Positions 44,082-54,712 of a stretch of DNA of 64,000 nt are shown piece after piece. Source of the DNA: Marchantia polymorpha subsp. ruderalis (taxonomy: Eukaryota; Streptophyta; Marchantiopsida; Marchantiales; Marchantiaceae); contig AP031355.1 of the NCBI GenBank assembly GCA_037833965.1, forward strand, positions 18,811,501 to 18,875,500. The letters are read 5' to 3'. Position 1 is the first letter of the stretch; each line of letters opens with the position of its first letter. Both the position numbers and the translations under genes were made by a program. Under the pieces are notes generated by a model. It worked only from the letters and a program-made list of their open reading frames with translations, did no database searches and was not told the origin of the DNA.

Positions 44082-46380
44082 ATGGCAAGTGAAACCAAAG
44101 CGATCGGATGGGCCGCCAGGGACACCTCGGGCCACATGTCCCCGATCGAATTTTCTCGCAGGTACTGTTCGCAGTCACTGGCTTCTGAACTCGATGTCTG
44201 CGGATGAGATGCAGATGTAGACTGTCAGTTGGCTTTGTCTCAGTGCAGTTGGGTATCGCCCACTGCTTCAATTTTCAGCTGTTTTCAAACGCATGTGGTG
44301 CGAAGCCGAGCTGGAGCTGTCTCTTCGTCTCCTCTTCTCATCCATCTTGATCTGACCGCACACTCTTTTGTCAAGATTTGAGCTGGCGGGTTCCAATCTT
44401 ATGAGCTTCTTGTGCTCATGATGATATCGAGCCATTTGGTAGATCTGTCACTATGCCAACATTACGTCAGACGAAGAGATCAGCTAGGCTATAATTTTCT
44501 CCGGTCTATCAGACACTGAATCTCGACCTTGACTCTTGGCTTGCAGAGCACTAGGCCCCAAAGATGTTAAATTTTCCATAAAGTTCTGTGGAGTGTGTCA
44601 CTCGGACTGGAGTACCGTCACCGGTGAATGGGGTCCTCCGATGTTCCCCGTGGTGCCCGGGTAATGTTTCTGAATCCCACTGTCAAATCATTCGGCCGAG
44701 CGAAATGGCAACGTGTTTTCTTTCGCTGAAACTTGTGATGTTGGGATCGTGGAACTGACGTCGAGTAATGCGGGAACTGCAGGCACGAGATTGTGGGAGT
44801 TGTGGAAGAAGTAGGATCGGAAGTGACGAAGTTGAAAGTCGGGGATCATGCAGGTGTGAGCACCTACGTGAATTCTTGCGGGTCTTGCAGGATTTGTGAA
44901 AAAAAGTTACCTCAGCATTGCAATGGTGTCGTGTGGGTTTACAACTCCGTGGACCATGCTGACGGACTTCCAACTTATGGTGGATACTCGAACTTGATGG
45001 TCGTGAACGAACGGTACGATTGCTTGCTCTGTTCGACCTCTTGGGATGGACCTGTTATTCTTGCCCCACGTGTTTGATCTCGACCTGGATCTGTTGCGGG
45101 TGGATGTCATGCCGTAGCCCTTCATATTCTCATGAGTGATTTCAACATGGCTCAAATTCTGTGATCAACTGACTCGAGGATGATGTCCATTGCCAGCTTC
45201 TGCCTCGTGCTACCGAAGAACTTGCCTTTGGATGGTGCTGCGCCACTGCTCTGTGCAGGCGCAACTGTGTATAGTCCCATGAAACGCTATGGAATGGGCA
45301 AGAACGGCAATCGCTTCGGCGTGGTAGGATTAGGAGGCCTGGGCCACATGGCCTTGAAATTTGCCAAGTCCTTTGGGATGCATGCCACTGTAATCAGCAC
45401 ATCACCTGCGAAAGAGAAAATGGCTCGAGAAGAACTAGGCGCTGACAACTTCATCGTATCTAAGGATCCAAAGCAGATGGAGGTGTGTCCCTATCCGCCC
45501 CCGATTTTCTTCTTTTGAAACAAACATCAGGTTTGATTTTCCTAGTAGACTGAAATTTGTAGTTCTAACCGCAACTTGAGAGGAAAAGTTGGAACGTTTT
45601 TTCGGTTCAAAGCATATATCTCGGCAGGGTATCTAACGCTGAGATGCATTACAATCACGTCAGGAGCAGCATACATTCATGTTGTTTCAGCACCGTATGA
45701 TCTTAAGTTTCATACCACCAAATTTTAGTAAGCAAGTACTCTGATGCATAAATCATCGAAGCTGAATTCCAGAAATTTAAGGTTATCAAACAACCAAGGT
45801 GTTTGGATGTCTTCGCAGATGACTAATTTAATACGGTGAGTGTTATGCAGGCATCCGTAGGCACTTTGGACTTTATCATCGATACCGTCTCGGCCATCCA
45901 TCCTTTGGACCCGTTACTGAACCTTCTCGCACCTCAAGGACAACTTATTTTCGTTGGTGGAGGCGTTGGAAAATGCGAGTTTGATTCACTCCCATTGTGT
46001 TTCGGTGAGAATTCAACTCTTGTTACTCCACCACATACTAACTAGTCTTTCATTGACCCGATTGAAGAAATGGAGAGGGAGTTTGATTAGTTTCACTGAA
46101 TTCTCTGGTTCTATCCGTTATGGGATGTTTTTTTACTAATTTTGCAAATCTGACTGTGATACATGATATGTCAGGTGGAAAAAGTATCGGATCAAGCTGC
46201 ATTGCTACTCTTGAGGAGCTGCAGGAAATGTTGGATTATTGCGGCGAGAAGAATTTAGTTTGCACGATTGAGAAGATCCCCATCGATTATATCAACGAAG
46301 CCTACAAGAGGATGAACAAGGGAGACGTGCACTTTAGATTTGTGATTGACGTGGGAAATACTCTGAAACCTCAGAACTAG
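44082..46380 (+). CDS. CAD: CAD D: cinnamyl alcohol dehydrogenase-like, six exons
   Basis: Exons are 44082-44161, 44547-44660, 44783-45013, 45197-45482, 45851-46004 and 46175-46380. The six lengths and the 356 residues are the same as in the other copies. Zinc ligands and GLGGLGHM are intact. This copy is the most diverged and keeps more residues typical of plant CADs: [13 protein letters not shown] (53-65, compare EWG...YPMVPG in the family), VYSPM at 166-170, and GGKSIGSS near 288-295 (compare GRKS). Other changes are Lys for Arg at 32, [15 protein letters not shown] at 140-143 and YKRMNKGD near the end. No stop or bad junction is seen. The promoter lacks the minisatellite. It is likely functional and nearest to the ancestral gene; this ranking is inference. 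Confidence 0.93.
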
Positions 46381-46800
46381 GTAGCGGAGTTGCTTGTACT
46401 GCGTCAAAATTCTCTGCGCTCGATGAAAGCCCCTATGAAGAGAGTACACAGATTCTATTTACGGAGATAACGTCTTGTTGTCCAACATATTTTTAATTAG
46501 GCAGACTTTTGAATCGAGATTCCGTATTCGAGATTGGTGGAGCGTCTCTCTGGATAGGGAGTATCCAGCATTCGATGTCTGGAGGTATTATCATTTCTCG
46601 AGTTTAGAAGAAAGCGAATTAGTGTAAAAGGGATGCTATGGTTACATATTCAAGTGAGCGAGCTTAGCTGTTGCGATGGATAGGAAAGTGATGCAAAGAG
46701 TGACTCTTGCCATGAGGCTGGAGTTGGTTCATCTAAGAGGGCTGTCAAGATTGTAAATCTGCAAGTTCGCAATGTCGGTAAAAAAGCGTCTCGTGTTAGT
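46381..46800 (+). other. Conserved 3' flank of CAD D
   Basis: Matches the flanks of B and C up to gtcggtaaaaaagcgtctcg at about 46800, with more substitutions. Its presence in the most diverged copy shows that this block belongs to the original unit. Confidence 0.65.
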
Positions 46801-48420
46801 GAAAATTTATACACACGAGTTTATCTATATTGTGATGCACAATTTTACTCTATGCTCGTTGTAATTCTTACATCTCGGGAGTGGAATGGAGGACTTGAAT
46901 GCCAAAGTATGTGAAAGTGAAGGTGAAGGTGAGATCAATCGACGATGAGATTGAAAAAGTTAAGAGGACATAATTATCGTGTTCTGCTTTTCAACGCTTA
47001 GAGATATATCCTTCATTGTCACACCGACCATTGACTGACAGCCACCATTTGGTTACTACCGTGCACTGTAACTAGTTGTCCATTCATTCATATGCGTGAA
47101 AGTAAAATTCAATGCTGCGCCTTCTGAAAGTTCAGTGATACAATTTGTAAGACATTGTAAATAAGATTCGCATTTATATTCACGGCGGATTCAATTGTAC
47201 TGACCACATGCTGAATAGAGCGAGGCAGTCCTTACAAAGCGTTGAACAATATGCCAAGTGTAAAAGTTCAGTATATACAGAATCCATCTTTATGGGCGTA
47301 CTTTAACCTTTTATCCATTCACCTGTTGTGAAGAATGTTTTACTTTTTGGTAGACTTCAGTTACCGGTTTGTCTTTTCAGTCTAAATGTAACGGCTCGAA
47401 CATTTGACTTCAATGTGCAGTGAATGTTCTTCGATCCACTCACATGCTCGGATTTGCATCACTCCCATGCGCAGCGTCTTATCTCCACTTTTCAAGCTGT
47501 CAACCGGCGAATGAAATCCAAGTACAGCTGATTCGCTCTACTTTACAGCTCCATTTGTGGGGAATGATAAATGTGATTTGGGTAGCGGGACCGGGCATAA
47601 ATGAATGAACAATTTGAAGATTTTAGGAAATGCACGTCAGTGTAATCATCCCCTCCACTCAAGAAGAAAATTAAATTAGAGCTAATATGGTTTTGTCAAG
47701 GTTTCATCCGTGATAGTGATAGTGACGATAATGAAGTGCAAGCATGCAATTCGAGAATACTATTTATAATTCTTCAAAAATAATTTATATTTCAAAGGTT
47801 CGGACTCATTATAATCATGAGTCCAAACCTACCCAGCAGTAATAATACTAGACTTATTAAGTGTTTTGATGAAAATTGATGACGAGTTGAGAACGGTGAG
47901 AAAACCAATACCTCCTTAGACAAGCCTATGGAACGAGGTTTGTGGATAGGAAAGAAAGTTATGTGAGAGATTGATCACACCTGCGGCGGGACTCGATAGA
48001 ATTTTGCAACTTGTTTGGCTCAGAAATTGACAAGGAATTAAAGTCTGAGATAGTTCCGAATATTTCGATTATATGAACCAGTGCTATATGTGATGTGCAT
48101 TCTTTTATGAAAGAATTTCAAAGCAAGTTGATGTTGGCGAGAAATCGGAAAGATTATAATACCTTAAAAAAACCAAAAAATTAATACTATTAATCTAATT
48201 AAATAGAATTTGAACTATTGATCAAAAAAATTTCTTTCCTTGTATCATCATCATTATTTTTTATGTATGTTTCCGTATTGAAAGTAACGAATTGAAAAAA
48301 AAAATTCCTATCCCCTCTATGGGTCCATTTTCCATACGCGAAAGGTAAAATGGTCAAAAGCAAAAATAATTTATAATTTTAAGAGAATATAGTTTAATTT
48401 GTTTCGGAGGTGGACAAAGA
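46801..48420. other. Intergenic DNA between CAD D and the tRNA gene
   Basis: Mixed composition, apparently single copy within this window. The 62-codon frame at 47420-47608 has no recognisable motif. No RNA gene is seen. At 48290-48420 the composition becomes less AT-rich, approaching the tRNA gene; CAA at 48415-48417 fits the usual start region of plant tRNA genes. Confidence 0.5.
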
Positions 48421-48492
48421 GCCTTTATAGCTCAGTGGTAGAGCGTCAGTCTTGTAAACTGAAGGTCCGGTGTTCGATCCACCGTGGAGGCA
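48421..48492 (+). tRNA. tRNA-Thr (anticodon UGU)
   Basis: The 72-nt cloverleaf is complete. The 7-bp acceptor stem is GCCTTTA/TGGAGGC with two G-U pairs and discriminator A. The D stem is GCTC/GAGC and the anticodon stem TCAGT/ACTGA with loop CTTGTAA, giving anticodon TGT. The T stem is CGGTG/CACCG with loop TTCGATC. The internal A box (TAGCTCAGTGG) and B box (GTGTTCGATCC) are good. A run of four T at 48520-48523 can stop RNA polymerase III. There is no intron and no encoded CCA. It reads ACA (and by wobble other Thr codons). It differs from the plastid trnT sequences I remember, so a nuclear gene is the preferred reading. Confidence 0.93.
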
Positions 48493-48531
48493 GTGCTCCG
48501 CCTAAGGCCCAATTATTTCTTTTGTACCTTC

Positions 48532-48810
48532 CATTCCGTAGCGGAATGAGCTCTAAGGGGTGAACGTAGAATCACGAAAGTCTGGATAGTTGTCCTACCC
48601 TTCGCGTCGTTTGGTTTGTTTTTATCGTGCTCTTTCCCTCGACGTTTCGCAATTCTCTCCTAAGCGGAAGGAGCTGCGGAAGGAGCCGTAACTGTTAAAT
48701 TTAGTTTATTAGGGAGGCTACGGCGTAGACGCCGTAGCCTTTTTCCTCGTTCTCTTTCCAACGGTGCTTCGCGATTCTCTCCAAAGCGGAAGGATCTGCG
48801 GAAGCAGCCC
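48532..48810. repeat. Hairpin-rich segment after the tRNA
   Basis: It contains cattccg/cggaatg (48532-48548) and a 12-bp stem aggctacggcgt/acgccgtagcct (48715-48740) followed by five T. It also has a direct repeat of about 57 nt (48630-48687 and 48752-48808, shared ctctttcc, ttctctcc and gcggaagga with a following ctgcggaag). Such small GC-rich palindromes are common in organellar spacers. Whether this is nuclear or transferred DNA is open. Confidence 0.6.
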
Positions 48811-49992
48811 CAAGATGTCTTGTAGATGACGTAAGTCAGACAGATATGATTCTTTTACTGATCTTTTTTTCCCTCTTAACACTTTCTCCGACTTATTCTG
48901 CATCTCCCCTATTTTGTCGACCATAGGATTTGATTTTCTCCGAATTTTCCCTTGATGGTTGCCATTTCTTTCCGAACCTGCAGGAACCATAACATTTGTA
49001 CATAGAATGTGAATGACATAGATGTCTTGTGCATACTTTATCAATAGAGCATAAAAGGTTTTAAGATCCATCAAGCACCAAAGCAAATATTGCGCTGTTT
49101 TGTCATGGTGAGATTTATGTACTATTACACTTAATGAATCAAATATTTCACTAACAAGTACTGGTAAAAATAACAGGAATAGAAGTAATAATATTATTCA
49201 TATTTTTTTCTTGTTGTTTTCTAGACATCAATGATATAAAATTTTACATTTTATATTGGAAATAAAAATATTTTATTTTATTTTATACAATAATTTAAAA
49301 ACATGATATCATGCCAGATAACAAAATAGTGTCTTGATCATACATTCACAACCTCATCAATATAGGAAAATATAACTGCACATGATTTCAAGACAGAAGA
49401 AACTAAAGTTCAAGTTTTTTTGCCATACAAACATATTGATTTGTCATTGCTATTGTCATTGATCCATACATCATTTATGGCCTTCTTTACTTAATGTAAA
49501 AAATATGGCCTACTTCTTTGAAACTTATTACACATATACCTTTAATACTGATAAATTGTAACAATTATCGATCTATTATACGAAATAATATATTGATAAG
49601 CTCAATAAAATACTCAACATTATACCAAAAACTACATGATTAATCATATACTACATAGCTTTCCCATCTAGATGATGCAATCATGTGGAATGAATTCTAT
49701 TGCATTTAAAGTCATGCTACACTCATATATGATGTATGTAGATGGACAAAGTCAAGTTATACGCTCCTTGTTATGAAATATTTAATCATGTACAAGTGAT
49801 AATTCCTAAATTCATGCGGTAGATAAATTTGAGGTCAACAATCATCCAAATTAATTTTGAAAAGATAATGATGAATGAAAGCTGATGAATGATTATCAAT
49901 GAATGATGAATGAATATACAAATCTTCACTTATGTTAATGATGATGAAGAAGTAATGCAAGTTTAAGTTGAATGAACTATGTTTAGTTGCTC
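48811..49992. other. AT-rich spacer
   Basis: No gene is recognised. A 122-codon minus-strand frame (49086-48718) overlaps the hairpin segment and has no domain. From 49100 on the DNA is AT-rich without features. Confidence 0.5.
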
Positions 49993-50402
49993 TTGCTAAA
50001 AAAACGTAAAAAAAACACCGATTTCGCATAAGAGCATCTTGTATTTTGGTCGTGGAGCAACTTTGTGCCCTGCTTTAGCCTCGACAAATCTCACACTCGT
50101 ACTTTGCACTCACGACGATATAACTTCGAAAGCAATATTTCGGCCGTGACTTCGCCGAACCATTGGCAAATTGAGTACAGGAGTCATGAACGATATTATC
50201 GGGGACGGGTGCCAGCTAACAAACGCTCAACCGAACAGAGGACAGCGCGAAATACACCGCGAGTCGGGTACCATGACGCGACTGCAGATATTAGCTCCGA
50301 GACAGAACATCGATGTGGCCGTCCAGAGCGATGCTGCTCTGACCTCGCAGACGGCTGATAATGCAAGGGATTGTTGCTAAAAAAACGTAACAAAAAACAC
50401 CG
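49993..50402. mobile_element. GC-rich islet flanked by 28/29-bp direct repeats
   Basis: The direct repeats are 49993-50020 and 50374-50402 (ttgctaaaaaaacgtaa, then aaaaaacaccg). They enclose about 353 nt of distinctly higher GC within AT-rich DNA. Frames of 65-97 codons on both strands are open but overlap and show no domain. It could be a small insertion with a long flanking duplication, or a fragment bounded by short terminal repeats. Confidence 0.5.
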
Positions 50403-52505
50403 TGATTATCTTGTGTAACTACTAGATGAATATATTTTATATATATCTTGTAGTTTCATATATATGCTACCAAATTTTAGTATGTAATATTGATGAAAAA
50501 GAAAAAACAATGAAACAAAGAAGGTTTTGAAAAAGAACTCTTGTTGAAAAATTAGTAACAATCAAGGAACAATATAGACGCTAGACATTTGATTTTACAG
50601 TTGTGCTATAAAAGGGTCTAAGAAATAATCAAGGCAAATATAATCTTCAAGGCATAAGTACATGCTAATAATCTATAAAGAAATGTTGAATCATTGTTAA
50701 GTTTGAAAAGGGTATTTTAATGAGTGGGGTATAATGAATCTCAACAAGAAACTTCTCAAAGAAAAATTAAGATTTTTTGATGTTATTATTGAAAAACGGT
50801 AAACATTTGGAGATATACTATGTCATGTTTTTGATAAAATAAAATCAAAAAATTTGAACAATGTTTTGATGTTGAATGATGCACATTGTCTCACAAAGCT
50901 TTAATCTTTGTGTGACAACTTGTGTTTTGTTAGAATACTTGTACAAATAAATCGTTAATCATTTCTAAAAATAAAATATAAAAGAGTTCATTTTTACATA
51001 ATTATGATTATGATTCAGTATCATTATTACATTATAGCACTGACATGTTTGATGATAAGTATACTTATATATAAATATGCAACTGGCATAAGGAATTTTT
51101 GATGCATGTCCAATTCATCATAAAATAGAATTAAACCTTGTTGAAAGAATAAATTATGTTCAATTTGTCAAAAATAAATATACAAAAAAATGTCAGATTA
51201 TGACATTATAGCATAGAGAATTAGTAAATAAATTTTTGATGATGAACAGACTTATACAAAATATGCAACTAAGATGAAGAATAATTGATACATGTTCAAT
51301 TTAATCATCAAACAAATTGATAATTTCATGAAAAAACGATTTATTTTCAAAGCTTCAAATTTTTTTGAAAAATTTACATAACGATATCAATAAAAATAAA
51401 TTTAAAATTGAAAATTATATAAAAAATTATTACAAAAATGTGAAAGGTTGAAATAGATTTTGTACAATAAATAATATATTAAAAGCCAAAAATTTTAAAA
51501 TATTGTGAATAAAATTAAATCTCATTAAAAAATATTTTTTGATAGATTTGATTTTTTAAGAAAAATTATTATGTATAATCAATCCATGTCATAATTTTTT
51601 GAAAATTATAATATAGATAACATTCAAAGATAAATGTAGATTGATTTAATGTGGATATATATTTAAGTATTTATTGTTTCAATTATCAAATAATGTTGTG
51701 TTGTAACAATAACACAATGAATAGAGTATAAAATGAAAATTTTCAAACATAGTTGATATTATAACGATATTTCAAATCACAATGAAAGATAAATTAAAAT
51801 AAAAAATTTGATGTTTCAAATTTGATCAAACTTTTATTGATTTTGAAACAAATCAATTACGGATTTGTTTTTGCTTTTTGAATTCAAATTTGATTCTAGC
51901 ATAGTTTTTTTAATACATATAAAGTCAATAATTGAAATTTTCAATGATTAAATTAATTTATTTCAAATCAATTTAAAATTTTCATAAAATTAAAATTAAA
52001 GTTAATTTTTATTCTTAAATGATAGTTAAAAATTTAATATCTCAATTTTAAATCTATAAATTTTTAATATATGCAATAGAGATTTATTAAATTGATCAAT
52101 ATTGTCACAAAATTATGTTCAAAATTCTCAATTATTGAAATACTCAGTAAAATATTTTTTTTCATAATTTTAAGAAAGATTTTATTTATTTATTTATTGG
52201 ATATTTAATTTTGTATTTCATATTTTACAATTGCAAAAAAACTATTGACTATTGACTATTGACTTGTATTGTTTTGCGCAAGTCTGAAAAGCTTGATCCA
52301 AATGCGGAAATATTACATATATAATCGACTAGTATCTTTTGATAACAATCTTTTCAAATCTCAATTGTGCAAAATTTCTGCACTTGTACAAATGTAAAGT
52401 TTCTTAACTCGTCTAGATTGGAGCTTGGAATGATTGTCGAACAAGCATATATTTTGCAACCTATAAAAGTACAAGTCCGAAAGATTTGCTGAGATTTTTT
52501 GAATG
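50403..52505. other. Very AT-rich spacer
   Basis: No open frame above 60 codons, RNA gene or recognisable repeat is seen. It ends at the ACAAT target site of the gypsy element. Confidence 0.55.
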
Positions 52506-52510
52506 ACAAT

Positions 52511-52930
52511 TGTAACCATCTTTAGTTACTTATAACTAAAGTAGAGGTTACTTTGAATATTGATGTAGATACTTTAGTGTGCACTAGTCATAGCTGCCAC
52601 GTCAGCGATCCGCGCACTTGGTAGGTACAGAGTGGATGTGTTAGTTGACAGTGCCACGTCAGCAATCCGTGTGCTTGTAGGTAAGGATTGAGTGTGTTAG
52701 TTAGTGTGTTAGTTGGGTGCGCCACGTCAGCGATCCGAATGCTTGTTAGGGTTATCCGTCACGTCATCCATCCACTAGGAGTGGGATGGATGGTGGGGAT
52801 TAGATCTTATCACCTTGTACTTGTTGGTGAGAGCTATATAAGGGAGAGGAGAACCATTGTTGGTATCTCTCATCTTCAGAGTTTACGTTTCTATCTTCGA
52901 GTGAACTTCTCTCTAAACCCTAGTGTTACA
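52511..52930 (+). repeat. 5' LTR
   Basis: 420 bp, TGTAACCATC to TGTTACA. It holds four CACGTCA motifs (cores at 52597, 52654, 52722 and 52759) and TATATAAG at 52835-52842, the probable U3 promoter. The 99-codon frame at 52688-52987 is just the LTR read through and is not a gene. Confidence 0.95.
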
Positions 52931-52931
52931 A

Positions 52932-52943
52932 TGGTATCAGAGC
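52932..52943 (+). promoter_or_regulatory. Primer-binding site, initiator tRNA-Met
   Basis: TGGTATCAGAGC, one base after the 5' LTR. It is complementary to the 3' end of plant initiator tRNA-Met, the common primer of plant LTR retrotransposons. Confidence 0.93.
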
Positions 52944-53544
52944 GACCTTGCTCTTTCCTTGAGTGTGGATTACCCCTCATAGAATAGCAAGTGAGTGATG
53001 ATGGAGTGTAGTCTTGAGAGTGTATAGAGGCTGGCAGAGGTCATTCATCTGCATGTAGAGAGAGGTGGAAGGAGGAAATTGTGTTTTTGCAAAAATGGAC
53101 GGGATTGACAGGAATCCAGTACCGCACTGGCCAATTCTTAACCTATTCGATATTCACCTTCGTTGCATGGAGAAACATCACTTTCGGATGTACCTTGTGG
53201 CTTGTTGGGGTGCAGATTTTATGACTAGAGTGATGGAGTCAAGAGTGCCACTGATTCTTCCAATAGTTACTTATGGAGAGACTTGGGATTGTACTATATA
53301 CATTTTATACTGATTGTTTCATGGATTTGAATCGCGAATCACCTGTCCCGGTTCGATTCAGCACTTATGTAGAGATTAGAACAGTATATAGACCGAAGAG
53401 GATATGGAGAGATTTTCTTGTGAGGAATTATGGAGAGTAGTACTATAGAGCTGTGATAGAATCACCTGCACTTTTTGTGACTCCTTTGTTGAGAGGTCAC
53501 ATAGTGATTATACTCACTTTGTATTAGAGGGAGTGTGAGAAAGC

Positions 53545-54710
53545 ATGGGAACATCAATTGATATGGGTGAGGTTCTCAATGCAATCATGGCGGAGATGAA
53601 GGAGTTGAGAAAAGCGATAGTAGATGGGCATACCAAGCAGCAAGTCATGGAAGATAAAATCTTCGCATAAGAGAGTGAGAAAGTAGAGAGAGAGAGAGAG
53701 TTGGAGAGATGGAAGTTGAACCTCAAGTTCAAACTTCCCAAGTTCAGCCAGAACCAACTCCTAATGATGCAGCAGAGGCAAATAGGAGACATCTTCAAGA
53801 GATTGAAGATCAAGCAAATCTTTTGCTTCGAATGGGAAAATCCTGTAAGGTGGAAGCTTACAAAGGAGGTAGAGCAATGGGAGTGTTAGAGGGATAGATT
53901 ATGAGGATGAATATTCATTTATTCCATTTTCATATTTATGATTATATTGTAGGAATGTTCATGAGATCTTATCTTACGGATAAGGCTCTCACATGGTACA
54001 CAACATGGGAGAGAATGCTTTTAGAACGAGGTGCTACCATTTCGTGGAGCTGAATGCAGGAAGGACTTCTGCAAAATTTTCGAGCGGTGGATTCTCTTCA
54101 AACTACAAGAATGAAGTTATGGGATCTAAAGCAGAAAGTAGGTATTCATGAGTACATTGAAGAATTTCGTGATCTTCAAGTATCTATCATGGATATGAGT
54201 GGAGCTGAAGCCTTGGACGTGTTCAAACGAGGCTTGAAAAATCGAATTCGAAAGGAGGTGATGGTAAGCAATCCATCTACTGTGAATGAAGCAATCGCAA
54301 TTGCTCAACGAATTTCGGGTGCTTTTGGTGTCACACACGGTGAACCAGTGAACAATTTTAGAGATCCATCTGGTCCAACACCGATGGAGTTGGGAAACCT
54401 TCGACGTAGAGAAGGTTTTGCACCAACAAGAGGACCACCACCAAGATTTAAAGGTGAGATTAGGCGACCAGGAGTTCCAAATTTGCAAGAAGGTTATGCA
54501 AATAATGGAATGGTTCGAGGAGGAGCTAGAGTTCGTGACAATCGCCAATGCTATGCATGTGGACGAATGGGTCACATAGCCAAGTTTTGTCGAGTTCGGC
54601 TGACACGACAAGGAGGACAGTCCATGCAGCGACGACCGTTCAACAATATGGAGGGGATAGAGTATGAAGAGGTGGAGGAAGCAGTTTCGGGAAACGAAGA
54701 TCACCAGTAA
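53545..54710 (+). pseudogene. gag of the chromovirus, broken
   Basis: The first ATG is at 53545 (MGTSIDMGEVLNAIM). A TAA at 53668-53670 stops it. A GA-repeat near 53688-53700 marks a change of frame to VEPQVQTSQVQPEPTPND (from 53712). TAG at 53895-53897 and TGA at 54051-54053 follow, and the rest is open from 54054 to 54710. The capsid-like region holds YIEEFRDLQVSIM and FKRGLKNRIRKEV. The CCHC zinc knuckle CYACGRMGHIAKFC lies near residue 165 of the last open piece and binds RNA in active elements. The pol frame is -1 relative to gag and overlaps its end by about 45 nt. Confidence 0.85.
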
Positions 54711-54712
54711 TC

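Noticed and set aside
48421-48492. Plastid trnT-UGU
   Set aside because: The sequence differs in acceptor, D and anticodon stems from the plastid trnT I remember. The internal promoter and T run fit a nuclear gene. Still to be confirmed by search.
48718-49086. 122-codon minus-strand frame next to the tRNA
   Set aside because: It overlaps the hairpin and direct-repeat segment, has Lys/Arg-rich low-information sequence and no domain.
52688-52987. 99-codon frame, repeated at 58332-58631 and, reversed, at 27825-28190
   Set aside because: All three are the LTR of one retrotransposon read in the same frame. The similarity is that of the LTR, not of a gene.
54126-54704. 192-codon minus-strand frame
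   Set aside because: It is antisense to gag of the chromovirus and explained by it.
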